Assembly (NCBI GenBank): GCA_019649035.1
Contig: BMAT01002940.1
Span: forward strand, 26,729-49,145
DNA from: Elysia marginata
Taxonomy: Eukaryota > Mollusca > Gastropoda > Plakobranchidae
Reading direction: 5' to 3'
Length of the DNA stretch: 22,417 bases
Positions 1 through 9,455 of the stretch are shown here, in pieces (position 1 is the stretch's first letter; each line of letters begins with the position of its first letter). The translations under genes were made by a program, and so were the position numbers. A model generated the notes under the pieces. The model ran no database searches. It saw only the letters and a list, made by a program, of their open reading frames with translations, and was not told where the DNA came from.

Positions 1-524
1 ATCCGCACACACAAACCCCTATATTGAGAGTTTTAATTTTTGCCTTGCGACAGTACATTCTGAAAGACCTTGGGGAACCCCGATGGTAGAAAACAGTTCA
101 AAAAAAATTTTTTTGTATGACTTTTGCTCGCTTGATGCAGGACCCGAGGTAAATCGTATTTTCGTTGTATGTTCTTAATAACCCATTTAAAGATGACGGT
201 TATATTTTGGAAGAGCGGCAAGGCCATTGGGACTACGATTGACCATATATGGGTGCATTACTCTAGTTGGGAATGCAGTTAAAATGCAAAATTATTGTTT
301 TTGCCGCAAGCAATCGTTCTGACATATTATATCTACTTATTGGTGCGGAATCGTGTATCAACAGCGGTTTCAATAGCGCTTTATTTAAGCGGCCTAATAA
401 TTTTTTTCTATCGGGCCACACAAAGAAATGCGCAATATGCAGGAAGTAAGGCGGAAGAGACGTAAATCTTCCGACAAATCTTAAAGGAAAGGTTTTCATC
501 TTTGCAAAGGGCAACTCATAACGG
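1..524. other. AT-rich spacer, no recognised gene
   Basis: Short overlapping open frames occur on both strands (for example 263-514 minus and 267-449 plus). None has a domain, a splice-site context or a compositional bias I recognise. I see no repeat unit shared with the rest of the window here. Treated as anonymous spacer. Confidence 0.5.
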
Positions 525-690
525 CTATAACTACGAACAGAAACATGATTGAGCTTTTCTGTCTGTTGTAACTGAAAGTAGAGATAATACTTTTATTTTT
601 TTTTTAAATTTTTTTTCTGTGATACCACTATCTGACTATAATATTTTCCATCTTCGACTTATGATTCATTTTGACTGGTTGCAATAAAAA
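525..690 (+). repeat. Dispersed repeat family R1, copy 1
   Basis: This stretch aligns along its length with about 12205-12345 on the same strand. The best block is GTGATACCACTATCTGACTA, identical at 619-638 and 12279-12298. It is followed in both copies by a diverged segment ending in ACTGGTTGCAA, and preceded by a diverged block around TTTTCTGT.TGTTG. The relation is visible by eye. The boundaries are approximate. The family is not recognised; it could be an old MITE or a fragment of a larger element. Confidence 0.6.
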
Positions 691-732
691 TATATGTGAT
701 GATAGTTTAAGTAGTAACTTTAGCCAAAACTC

Positions 733-987
733 ATGAGCTTTGTAACATTGTCCAAAAATATAGAAAAGTCCTTAGTTAAGAATAAAAGACCAAGGGGTAG
801 ACCAATAACAACATTTCCAGTTACTTTAAATGACGACCTCAAACACGTTCCGGGCGAGAAAATGACTTTATCATCACGGAAAGATCTGGATTTAATTCGA
901 GACGAATGGAGGATCTTCATTGCGGAGATAAGAAGAGGAGCAGCCGAAGCTGTACGATCAGACAACCTTACAAGCGAGCAGCTATAG
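733..987 (+). pseudogene. LINE-like reverse transcriptase C-terminal tail (remnant)
   Basis: This 84-residue frame carries a KRPRGRPITTF segment, then a spaced DL, a KDLDLIRDEWR block and an AEAVRSDN ending. That order (basic GRP-x-TT, then L..DL, then DR.EWR..V/I) resembles the extreme C-terminus of many non-LTR retrotransposon ORF2 proteins, where the segment follows the reverse transcriptase. No reverse transcriptase motifs precede it here and a TAG lies just upstream of the ATG, so this would be a 5'-truncated dead piece. The ATG is not a credible start. The family assignment is from general knowledge of these tails and is not certain. It could also be an unrelated small frame. Confidence 0.5.
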
Positions 988-1899
988 TGAGTAGTGAGTG
1001 AAGTCCCGCAATTATTCTATATTCTCATATTCAAACCGTAATTATGCAAATGAAGAAACGATAGTAATGCTTACCAAACTCTTCATTGGGATACTTGCTT
1101 TTGATGTAAATGTGTGTAAACTTGTGTTAAGACTTTAAATAGATATGAAGACAAGAACTAGTTTTTGAATCAATTAATTTTAAACTTGAAACTAAATCAA
1201 GATCTCAAACTCTTTAATACATCGATAGAAAGCCTTCTTTGAGCCCTAAACTTATATTACTTGCCTTTTTCAAACTTCTACCCTTTTGTCATATGTCATT
1301 GTATTATTATGTTATGTATCTAAATTTATATATATATATATATACGTTTGCTATCTATTAATTAGGGTGCTTGCATCTTGGAACCAGAACAATGTGCCAA
1401 TATCAGATATCAAAGTTGATCACATCTTCTTTTCTCTTATTTCAACTGCGTTGTTTAAAAAGACGGAGTTATTGCCACCTGATTAGAAGACTTTTTTTTA
1501 ATAGTATTTTCATATTTATAATTTTTATTATGTTATGTTGACTACATTTGAACGCCAGAAACCCAGCAAAGTGTAAAGTTGAGAAAAACACTCTCCCTCC
1601 TCTTTTAGGCCATAGCATGCTTATGAGAAATTTGTCCCTCGTTTTTCATACTGTTTTTTTTTCTATGATCACGTTGCAGAACTACAAGAAAGTCTTTCTG
1701 AAACAAGAATTATTAGAACAGAATATAATTTCTGACACTTTTAAATATTTTTTTTTGGTATAAAGTAACTTGATAATAGGGATAGGATGAGAAAAACGAA
1801 TAAAAAAAAGAATGTGTTACACGCAAAATCAGATAATTATAGCTTTTTACGGATACACATCTTAGTTCCCTTAAAAAAAGGTTGTTAACTAGCATATTT
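988..1899. other. AT-rich spacer with a short (TA)n run
   Basis: No gene recognised. A simple TA run lies at about 1328-1344. Two short plus-strand frames (1286-1486 and 1548-1763) are low-complexity, hydrophobic and without recognisable motifs, and are read as chance. Several poly-T and poly-A runs occur. Confidence 0.5.
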
Positions 1900-2520
1900 T
1901 AAAATGGAATTCCTGGTTCCCATCCTCCTGGAAATGCAAACAGGCGTGTTTGGTAGAACCTGACTCCTGTTTAAATGCCCGTAGAAAATCTTTCACTGGA
2001 GACAAACAATAATAGACTGCCCGGGTAACGGGAGATGATTAGATGGCCACCGAAGTCTAGAAAGGGGGAACAACTATCCAGACCACAGAGTCCTGGCGTT
2101 GTCCATCGAGCAGCCCAATATATTTTGTCTGTTTCGAAGTATTCGGTTTCCCTTGCTAAGCACGGTTTCACATTTAGCCGGGGCATGTGTAGTTGGGCTG
2201 AAACTCCGTAAGAAGGCGAGGCAGCCGCAAGGCTATCCGGCTACACGCCTAACCAATTAAATTGCCCGAATCTAGCTTACGTCATCAGCTCGGGCGGAAG
2301 CGTGACCAATGTAAACTTTCCCAAAGGGCGTTAACTCTGCGTGCACTTCCTTCAGACGAGAGGAAGGGCCATGGGGGGTTTTGGACAGGTTTTTGCTTTG
2401 TCCAGGATCTCTGGGGAATTCTTCGGATAAAAAAAACAGGAAGAACTGGGGCTTGGACGATTTGGGGAAGCCCCTACGGAGGATCAAAGATTACGATCTT
2501 GGGTGCCTAGAATTGTTTTT
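1900..2520. other. Unrecognised GC-richer island, possible mobile-element fragment
   Basis: Composition changes sharply from the AT-rich flanks to a sequence of mixed composition with many CG dinucleotides (for example around 2210-2300). The edges are near GGAATTCCTGG at about 1907 and GGTGCCTAG at about 2500. Short frames on both strands (1971-2186 minus, 2262-2510 plus, 2272-2487 minus) show no domain I can name. I found no terminal repeats and no second copy in the window. A retroelement 5' region, an LTR piece or a CpG-rich exon or promoter are all possible. Confidence 0.35.
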
Positions 2521-3230
2521 CTTTCGATCGAGGAGGCGTCCTTGAAGACGGAGTAAAAGCTAGGAGAACTAATACAAGTTTTGAATAACAATGATTTTAC
2601 CAAAAAAAAAAAGACTTAAAACAAATAATAGAGTTTACAGGCCAAAAACCTGTCCACATCATCACTAGCAAAAATATATCTACTTTAAAGGTCAAACCAA
2701 ATGAATGATTTGAGAACAAGGTACATTAACTTACACAATGATTGTTTAATGTGACGCCTCTATCAGCCTTTCAAAATTAAAAAAAATACTTTTGAACAAA
2801 ACAAATTGTTTTCGATTAACCTCTTATTTCAACTTTGTACTCCTCAGGTAAAACCAAACCTACTGCTTACTAAACTATAAATACTTCGATCTGCAAAAGA
2901 AAAACACCCCCCCCCCTAAAAAAAAAAACAACAAAAAAAAAAAACAAACAGAAAAAGCAAACAACAACTAAAAAGAAGTTAGAAGTGTAAATATGAGTAG
3001 AATTTTGTTCATACCATAAAAAATGTCTTTACAAAATTAAGCCATACCGGAGTATCATTCTAGATGTAGTCTATTTAATGGCATTGAGCCTAAACCTCTC
3101 TGGTAAACAAGCCCAATTATGTAGCGGAAAGTGAACAAATAAGCCTAAAAGCTATACTGATCTATCTTTTTCAAGTTTTTAAAAATTAAAATTAGAAAAG
3201 AGTTGATCTCGCCTTGAGAAGGCCGGCTCT
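2521..3230. other. AT-rich spacer with C-run and A-rich low complexity
   Basis: No gene recognised. A run of C followed by A-rich sequence with scattered C occupies about 2907-2947, a low-complexity block. The rest is anonymous AT-rich sequence with stops in all frames. Confidence 0.5.
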
Positions 3231-3313
3231 CTAAAATTTTATTGAAAGATACAGAGATTTATGAAATCTACTCACGATAGAGTACCAGGCCTATGTAAGT
3301 TGAGGGTCTACGC

Positions 3314-3786
3314 GGTAGATTTCAGAACGCAAAATCAGAGTATTTTTTTCGGCAGATTTCAAAACACAAAATCAGAGTATTTTTCCGGTGGAATCAGAAC
3401 GAAAGTATCTATTCTGATTCGACTCATTTGTTTGGAGCTCTTACAAGATGCGAAAAGAGAAACGAAACCAATCTAGATCTAATCTAGCCCTGAAAATTTT
3501 GTTTTTAGATCTATATCTTGATGAAGATTTATTGAACGATTCCCGTTTGCCTTGATTTACATTCAGAACAAAACTGTTACCATTTTTTTCAGTTGATTGG
3601 CGTTTTCTTTTCACGTGTGAATGTCAGAAGTAAATCCGAGCCTGATTCATTCGTGAAAGAAACCGCCATTTTGTTTGAAAATTTGAAGTTCGAGATGATT
3701 ATCTATCCCACAATGCATTGAACGTTCTGATTCTCCCAAAAAAATTAGAAATCTTTCTAACTGCAGATTCCGGGTGGAAATCTACC
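3314..3786. repeat. 37-bp tandem pair and distant inverted repeat
   Basis: Two adjacent units of 37 bp (3317-3353 and 3354-3390) both start AGATTTCA and both contain AAAATCAGAGTATTTTT, with a few differences. In addition GGTAGATTTC at 3314-3323 is the exact reverse complement of GAAATCTACC at 3777-3786. This could mark an old foldback or MITE-like element, but the arms do not extend convincingly beyond ten bases. The TTCCGGTGG at the end of the second tandem unit recurs at about 3906-3914. Function unknown. Confidence 0.4.
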
Positions 3787-3939
3787 GAAAAATCACTACG
3801 GAATGGAATTTCGGGGGATAGTCTACTTGTTCTTGAACTTTCAAATTGGTGTTCGGATTTTCATTCTTATTTGGCTAAGCATTTCCGAAAGGTGTAAACC
3901 CACCTTTCCGGTGGCCTAGTATTGAGCTGAAATACAGCA

Positions 3940-4700
3940 ATGCCTGTGCTCGGCAAATTGCAAATATAATGAAATGCTCTGAACAACGACTTACACAAAC
4001 AATACTTATACACAAATCAGAACAACTTTCCAATCAGCCAGGGAGCCGAAGACGATACACGACAAATCTGCTTAATTAAAATTATAAGTGATGTCTGTTA
4101 TTATGTTCGAAGTACTCCTCGGAAATAAGGCTAAAGTAGGAACCATGATAATAAAGATTAAGGGGAAAATATTTATTTAAGAGTATATTATATTAGTTTA
4201 TATGCCTCTTTTTACCAATCGACACTAACTTAGATAAGCTTAATTGAGCGTATGAAGAATGTTATACGGCAGCCTACAAGCTTATACCACGATGGATGAC
4301 AGTTTATATTGGTATCGTTCGCAAAATGAATGCAATTGGAATTTTTGGAGAAAAAAAATTAACTTTATTCGATATCAAGTAAATTTTTTGTCGAACTGAG
4401 ACATTACAACCTTGCATATTAGTATTTCAGATTATAACAAACGGCACAGAACGATGCCAATGTTGGGGAGGCCTGGGTGTCGAATCACTCACAAAATTGT
4501 ACAGTGTATTTCAAAGTAGTATCAGCAAATGGGTTTTATTTGATTGAAAATAAAACAAGAATTAATCATTTACATTTATTTTCCAATCAAAATGTCATAG
4601 AAAATTGCAGTTTTAACAAAGTCCTCAAGTAAAGACCTCCAACTCAAGTAAAAGTACTGATGATGACAGCGAGTGACTTCCTTTGGGTTGAATGTGGTAC
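3940..4700. other. Spacer upstream of the THAP remnant
   Basis: No gene or repeat recognised. The minus-strand frame 4576-4797 runs antisense to THAP exon 1 and is a shadow. Any promoter or 5' leader of the THAP gene would lie here, but I see no specific element that supports one. Confidence 0.4.
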
Positions 4701-4717
4701 TGGTGGTCTGACTGAAC

Positions 4718-4863
4718 ATGGCTACTGAGGAAAAAGCAGCTAGTAAATCTCGCAAACCAGGCTCAAATGCATTTTGTGGTGCATACAATTGCAACAACTC
4801 TTTTTACAACAGCAAAAACAAAGGGAAATCTTTTATTTTTAAGTTTCCGAGGGATGAGGAAAG
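4718..4863 (+). other. THAP remnant exon 1 with splice donor
   Basis: Open from the ATG at 4718 through 48 full codons plus two bases, then a strong donor AAAG|GTGAGT at 4863/4864. The exon encodes a basic N-terminus, C-x4-C, a lysine-rich stretch and SFIFKFPRDEE. The start is the only ATG in frame close to the zinc ligands, and the leader of about 19 residues before the first cysteine is somewhat long for this family. Confidence 0.7.
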
Positions 4864-4879
4864 GTGAGTTTTGATGAAA

Positions 4880-5260
4880 GCTTGTTTTTAAAATTAAATA
4901 TAATCTAGACTAGATCTAGGACTCGTATGTCTTTATTCACAGAATAATCTGGATTAAAGGTTGTGGAATCAAATTGTAGAATCTACCTGTAGATTATAGA
5001 ACTAGGATAGACTAAAGACATTGTAGAGAAATCTTAATAAATATCTCTAGATTAGGCCTCAAGTTTAGAATTTACCCAGAATCTGGACTAGATCTAGATT
5101 CTACCCTAGATCTACCCTAAAGTAAACTTTTATGGCCAAGAGGTAGATTCAGATGTACTTGTATCAGCAGTGCAATGCACAATGCGAAGCTGACACCTGG
5201 CAAGCCTTGATACTAGATTCTCTAGATCTAGATCTAGCATCACATTAAAAGATTAACATT
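4880..5260. repeat. CTAG / AGATCTAG-rich segment in the THAP intron
   Basis: The words CTAGATCTAG, AGATCTAG and TCTAGA recur roughly a dozen times in under 400 bases (for example around 4905-4920, 5088-5110 and 5214-5238). They lie among degenerate GAATCTACC-like units. This is far above chance for a CTAG word, and looks like a diffuse, decayed short-period repeat. Similar words are thinly scattered elsewhere (3470-3510, 14060, 21350, 21976). Confidence 0.45.
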
Positions 5261-5561
5261 GATGATGGACAAAAATATTTCCTTGCTCACAGTAACCTGA
5301 TCTGTTGCATAACAAAGAAAGGCCTAAGTGACTGGGCAAATGCTATCAATGGTAAAGTTAATAAGTAAAAACATAAGGGATGTGAAGCTAGTGCATTTAA
5401 TTATTTTAAAGCTTTTAACTCTGCTTTAAGAATTAAAATAGTACACTTTAAGTTTAACTGACTTGAGTGAGTGAATAAAGAGTGGAGCCTAAATTTTACT
5501 TCTTTCTTCTATACCGTGCACAGAAAAATTGATTTTGTTCATTGCTCTATCGATTAAACAG

Positions 5562-5661
5562 ATGCCGTTTTTGGGTACAAAACACGAGGAGAGCTGATCT
5601 CATGGGATTTACAGCACAAGACATTTGCAGAAAAGATGTGTAGTTGTGCAGCGATCACTTC
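5562..5661 (+). other. THAP remnant exon 2 (stop inside)
   Basis: The acceptor is TTAAACAG ending at 5561. Phase is kept: the AG left from exon 1 plus A gives arginine, then TGC CGT TTT TGG follows. The conserved tryptophan, the RRADL block and CSDH occur at family spacing. The in-frame TAG at 5641 and the shift after the HF codons show decay. An alternative acceptor (CACAG ending near 4942) would give only a very short exon with a stop and lacks the later THAP residues, so it was not chosen. Confidence 0.65.
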
Positions 5662-5779
5662 GATGTACTGCTTGCGATATCATGAACCCTGTGATTAAAT
5701 GTTTTGTTCACATGCGTCTGCGCCATTCCCTAAAGCAGTGTTGCTTGCATTTTGCTCAGTCACCTAAAGGCACTAAAAA

Positions 5780-7020
5780 GGTAAAAAAAGGCATTACAAT
5801 TTAGTCATCAATAAATACTGCATTTTTTTTCTCAATTTTTTTTCCAAAATCTTTTTTGTTGCAACCATATTAGTGTGATGCGATAGAATTGTTGTATATT
5901 TTACAGTAATTTCTGAATTTGTTGGATGACTAAATCACAAGGTTTGTTGAAAATGTAGTACTAACGATGAATTAAATATTTATCAATTTTGATCTTCAGC
6001 TCTTCTGCAAAACATCTTTTGTCATTTGATGTATTTTTTTTAAAGTTTGGGTGGACTTAAGTATATTCTACATGTATTCAATTGCTTTAAATAATTTTTA
6101 CATTTTTTCACTTATGTCTGAACAACCATTGCCGCAACTTAATGGCGTCTACTGAACTTTTACATGTAACATTGATTGTTTTATTTCTTAGAAGATCAAA
6201 CCACATTGTGCTTTACTGACACAACTGGCTTAAGCAATCTTGAAATAAAAAAATTATCAAAACTAAAAATTCTTGCTTACTTTGGTCTTTGTTTTGTTCT
6301 ATATAGCCTGTTATCAGCATCAAACCTTATTAAACAAAAATTAATTTCCCCCTACTTCACTAATTATGTTTTGTAAACATTTTTCTGTTACAGAAAATTC
6401 AGTTTTTTTTTAAGTTTTAAAACATAGTTGTGAGGAATTCTGTTAAAGGTCATGGATACACTGCTATGATTTTACTACTTATTTGATCAAAACTCCAGCT
6501 TGTGTTTTAATTACCCGACTGACTCGTCTAACAAAATACAAAATACATAAGTTCAAATTAATAAAGGTCTGTCATAGAAAAATAAACATAAACATTCTAT
6601 GCATTAATACATGTGATTAGTAAGCCATTCTCAAGAAGTAAATAAGCTCTAAAAATCTATATTAATAGAGCACTTATCAACATTATAAATAACAATCACT
6701 TTTTTCAGTCCTGGCTCCTTAAAATATTCTATAAGAATATGACAAAACTGTTTAACAAGAAAAATGATGTTTTTGCCTCATTTGAAAAATCATCGGTTAT
6801 TTCTAAAAAAAAATGAAAAAGTGGAAAAAAAATATTTTTGTTCACACTGTTCATATAGTCTTAAAGGTCTCCTTCCACATTGGACCAGAGGGAAATAATC
6901 CGAAAACCGTACATAACCCTGCAAAGAGCAAAAAACGTCAAGTTGACGTTCTTGTTATCTAATACTTTGGTTTTAATACCATATATGTAACACAGAAATC
7001 TGCCGTAGTGGATTTGACAT
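5780..7020. other. AT-rich spacer downstream of the THAP remnant
   Basis: No further THAP-associated domain was found. The 66-residue plus-strand frame at 6176-6376 is hydrophobic and AT-driven. It follows an acceptor-like TTTCTTAG, but has no recognisable family and no supporting donor, so I leave it as chance. Confidence 0.4.
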
Positions 7021-7034
7021 GGTTTAAAAATGGA
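7021..7034. repeat. Target-site duplication of SINE A copy 1, left
   Basis: GGTTTAAAAATGGA is repeated exactly at 7339-7352 on the other side of the SINE. The length (14 bp) and A-rich nature fit LINE-machinery insertion. Confidence 0.85.
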
Positions 7035-7338
7035 TGTTTGGTTAGGCTGTTTAAATTTTAACGTCTCTTTTCAGCTACAAGGTTGTATCAGAGACGGCGC
7101 TTGGAACAATTGAAAGCGTGCTGCCACAGTGTGATGTAAGGAGCGCTTGCATACACCACACCCAGTCACATTATCCTGACATCGAGCCGACCAGACCTAG
7201 CACTAGATCCATAATGCCAGACACTAGGCGCATCAGCTGCTCATACCAATTTTAAAGTCCTTGGTTCTACTCGGCCGTGAATCGATCCCACACCTCCCGA
7301 TCTCTGAGCGAGTGTCTTACCGCTAGGCCACAGAGCTG
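7035..7338 (-). mobile_element. SINE family A, copy 1 (tRNA-derived)
   Basis: About 304 bp, reading 5' to 3' on the minus strand. The head (near 7338) carries the RNA polymerase III A-box-like TGGCCTAGCGGTAAGA at about 7315-7330. A decayed B box (GGGATCGATTC) lies near 7280. The 3' end is at about 7035, ending in GACGTTAAAATTTAAACAGCC. It is flanked by a perfect 14-bp duplication GGTTTAAAAATGGA (7021-7034 and 7339-7352), which fixes both ends. It aligns along its length with 20901-21198. The decayed B box suggests it can no longer be transcribed from its own promoter. Confidence 0.85.
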
Positions 7339-7722
7339 GGTTTAAAAATGGAAGTTGAATTCAGGCCATCATTGTAAGAATGATGCGATCAAAATGAATC
7401 GCTTTTTTATTGCTTTTAAAATTTCTATAAAGTAAAACAAGGAAAACAAGAATTTGAATAAGGAAATCAGTTGAACTCTTTCTTTAATACGCCAACATCT
7501 TTATTAGAAGAATCGGTAAACAAACATATAGAAACTGAACAATTCAATGTATAGAGATAAAAAACGATACAAAACACCAACATACAAGGTAAAAGGTTAA
7601 GGGGAAAAAATAAACGAATGTTTGTGTAAAACGTTGACTTATTTGTTTCTTTGAAAGCTACTAATTCAGAAATATTTCGACATGACTAGTTGTTGCCAAT
7701 ATCGTAAAGATCATTATGTCAT

Positions 7723-7822
7723 GTAGTAATAAAAATAAAAATAATAATAACAATAACTATAATTACAATGATAGTAATAATAATAGTACTACTAACAATA
7801 ATAGTACTACTAACAATAATAG

Positions 7823-7856
<34 letters not shown>

Positions 7857-7857
7857 G

Positions 7858-7895
<38 letters not shown>

Positions 7896-7923
7896 GCTAC
7901 TACTACTACTAATAATAATAATA
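7723..7923. repeat. AAT/ACT trinucleotide microsatellite
   Basis: Starts as an AAT-rich run and passes through an 18-bp higher-order unit (AACAATAATAGTACTACT) repeated about three times. It then becomes pure CTA with two GCTA interruptions, and ends in AATAATAATAA. The open frames over it on both strands are repeat read-through. The right side abuts a LINE-like 3' end (7924-7986). Confidence 0.9.
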
Positions 7924-7986
7924 ACTACAGTGATACACTTATATAACGCCAAATCTAAAGCATATAATTATGCTCTGGGCGTTTAA
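7924..7986 (-). mobile_element. LINE-like 3' end fragment
   Basis: On the plus strand this reads AACTACAGTGATACACTTATATAACGCC, followed by CTAAAGC and GGGCGTTT. Its minus-strand reading ends in a TATAAGTGTATCACTGTA-like terminus followed by (TTA/GTA)n. It parallels the end of the LINE at 19707-19730, whose plus-strand reading is AATACAGTGTATTTATATAG, also directly joined to a triplet microsatellite. Short, so moderate confidence. It could instead be the tail of a SINE borrowing a LINE 3' end. Confidence 0.45.
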
Positions 7987-8440
7987 CATCAATCCACAAA
8001 AACAAAAAAATTTTAAAACGACATAAGCAAATTCAAGCAATATGTTGATCAACATTTGTACACATGATGAATAAAAATGTATGTTATTATGTGGCTATTA
8101 TACATATGTACCGAATTTTAACATGGAAAAATATTTGCAAATAGATTTGTTTTAAAAGAATAAAAAAAACGTGCTAGAGTCATAGAAGGCAATAAAAATG
8201 ATAGTATTATAGCCTACCCTGTACAATAGCCCTTTTCCCCATTAACTTAAAGGAATAGAAAAAAAGTTAGTCTTAACTATTTCATGGAAAGCAAAGAATA
8301 ATAATCACACTGATGTACTCTATTGACAAATCAGTTCGATTTCAATCTCCCGTTATCTGTCGCATCTTCAAAAGGAGCCGCATGTTTCTGGTTGCGCAGA
8401 CTTTCTAATTCTGTCTTTTTTATTGCTGTAAATACTCCTA
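7987..8440. other. AT-rich spacer, nothing recognised
   Basis: Stops in all frames, several A-runs, no shared repeats seen. It could hold the decayed upstream part of the LINE-like fragment, but no protein motif is visible. Confidence 0.4.
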
Positions 8441-8790
8441 CTTAAAAAAAAGAAGCCGAAACGGCTCGCGTGGGTGGACAAAACTCTGAGGCGTCTGTCT
8501 AAAAAAAAACAAAAAACGAACCTGCTGGTTTGGGAAGGGAAGTAACTGCATTACTCAACACGAGCGCGAGCCCTGGTTGCAAGAGACTGAAGGAAGCGAG
8601 CAGTTTGAGCAGAAAACGGCACTTCTGCAGTCCGAAAGTCTAGACTGTAGGAAGACAAGCTTGTGTCTGAGTCGCCGATCTAAGACAAACAGTAGCGGAA
8701 CGGCTGAGAACAGCCCTACTTGTTCAAATATCAGATGTGGGAAGATGGGGAAAATGAAAAAAAAAAGGGAAAAAGATTTTTAAATGTCAG
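8441..8790. other. Locally GC-richer stretch with a 68-residue frame, unassigned
   Basis: A small palindrome (AGCCGAAACGGCT at about 8452-8464) and a plus-strand frame at 8577-8783 rich in E, K, S and C. The frame has no recognisable domain and ends in a lysine run coded by poly-A. The composition differs from the flanks, so an exon or a transposon piece cannot be excluded, but nothing supports either. Confidence 0.25.
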
Positions 8791-8978
8791 GAATCGGCTT
8801 GAACAGTGATTGTAAAAGTTAATTTCTTGATAAAAAGCTTTTTTAAAAAATTCATATTCAGACGTTAATGAGATCTCAAACTCATGAGGAAGGTCAATGA
8901 TTGAAGATGAGAACTGAAATATTGTGTACCATTCGTTGTTTCCTCTAATATTTCTACTACAAGTGGTGCCGTTATTCC

Positions 8979-9120
8979 GCTGCTGCTGCTACTACTACTA
9001 CTTCTACTACTATTACTACAGCTGCTACTACTACTACTACTACTACTGCTACTATTACTACTACTACTACGACTACTACTACTACCTTTACTACTACTAC
9101 TACCACCACTACTACTACTG

Positions 9121-9161
<41 letters not shown>

Positions 9162-9336
9162 GCTACTACTACTACTACTGCCACTATTACTACTGCTATA
9201 CTATTATTACTACTCGTATTATAACTACTGCTACTACTGCTGCTGCTACTACTATTACCATTCTTATTACTCTTACTACAACTACTACTACGACTACTAT
9301 TACTACTTATACTACTACTACTAGTACTACTACTAT

Positions 9337-9386
<50 letters not shown>

Positions 9387-9455
9387 CTACTCTTACAACT
9401 TCTGCTGCTTTTGTTACTACTATACTACCACCAACAACAACATTGCAGCTGCTGC
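8979..9455. repeat. Long CTA/CTG trinucleotide microsatellite
   Basis: About 475 bp of imperfect CTA triplets with CTG, TTA and CGA interruptions on the plus strand. It keeps one triplet register for long stretches, which is why a 178-residue open frame of Y/C and then T residues spans it. The frame is a by-product of the repeat and not a gene. No LINE 3' end is recognisable at either edge here. Confidence 0.92.

Larger units (their letters stand above)
4718..5661 (+). pseudogene. THAP-type zinc-finger gene remnant, two exons, disrupted
   Basis: THAP domains are C2CH zinc-binding DNA-binding modules found in host regulators and in P-element-type transposases. Exon 1 supplies the first two zinc ligands (C20 and C25, in CGAYNCNN) and the conserved FKFPRDEER. 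Joining the GT donor at 4864 to the AG ending at 5561 continues with CRFW, RRADLMG and then LCSDHF, which supplies the final C and H ligands. Residue order and spacing match the THAP family well. A TAG stop (5641-5643) interrupts exon 2 just before LCSDHF. A MNP-like continuation (from 5682) sits in another frame, so the gene looks inactivated. No transposase domain was found downstream, so whether this was a host gene or P-element-derived is open. Confidence 0.72.

Noticed and set aside
4941-4975. Alternative THAP second exon after the CACAG at about 4942 (IIWIKGCG)
   Set aside because: It has a tryptophan at a suggestive place but hits a stop at once and lacks RRADL and CSDH. The acceptor at 5561 fits the family over 30 residues.
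6176-6376. 66-residue hydrophobic frame after an acceptor-like site
   Set aside because: AT-driven composition, no family resemblance and no donor to link it to the THAP exons.
7716-7986. Open frames of N/T, S or L over the microsatellite
   Set aside because: They are the reading of a triplet repeat on both strands and have no unique sequence.
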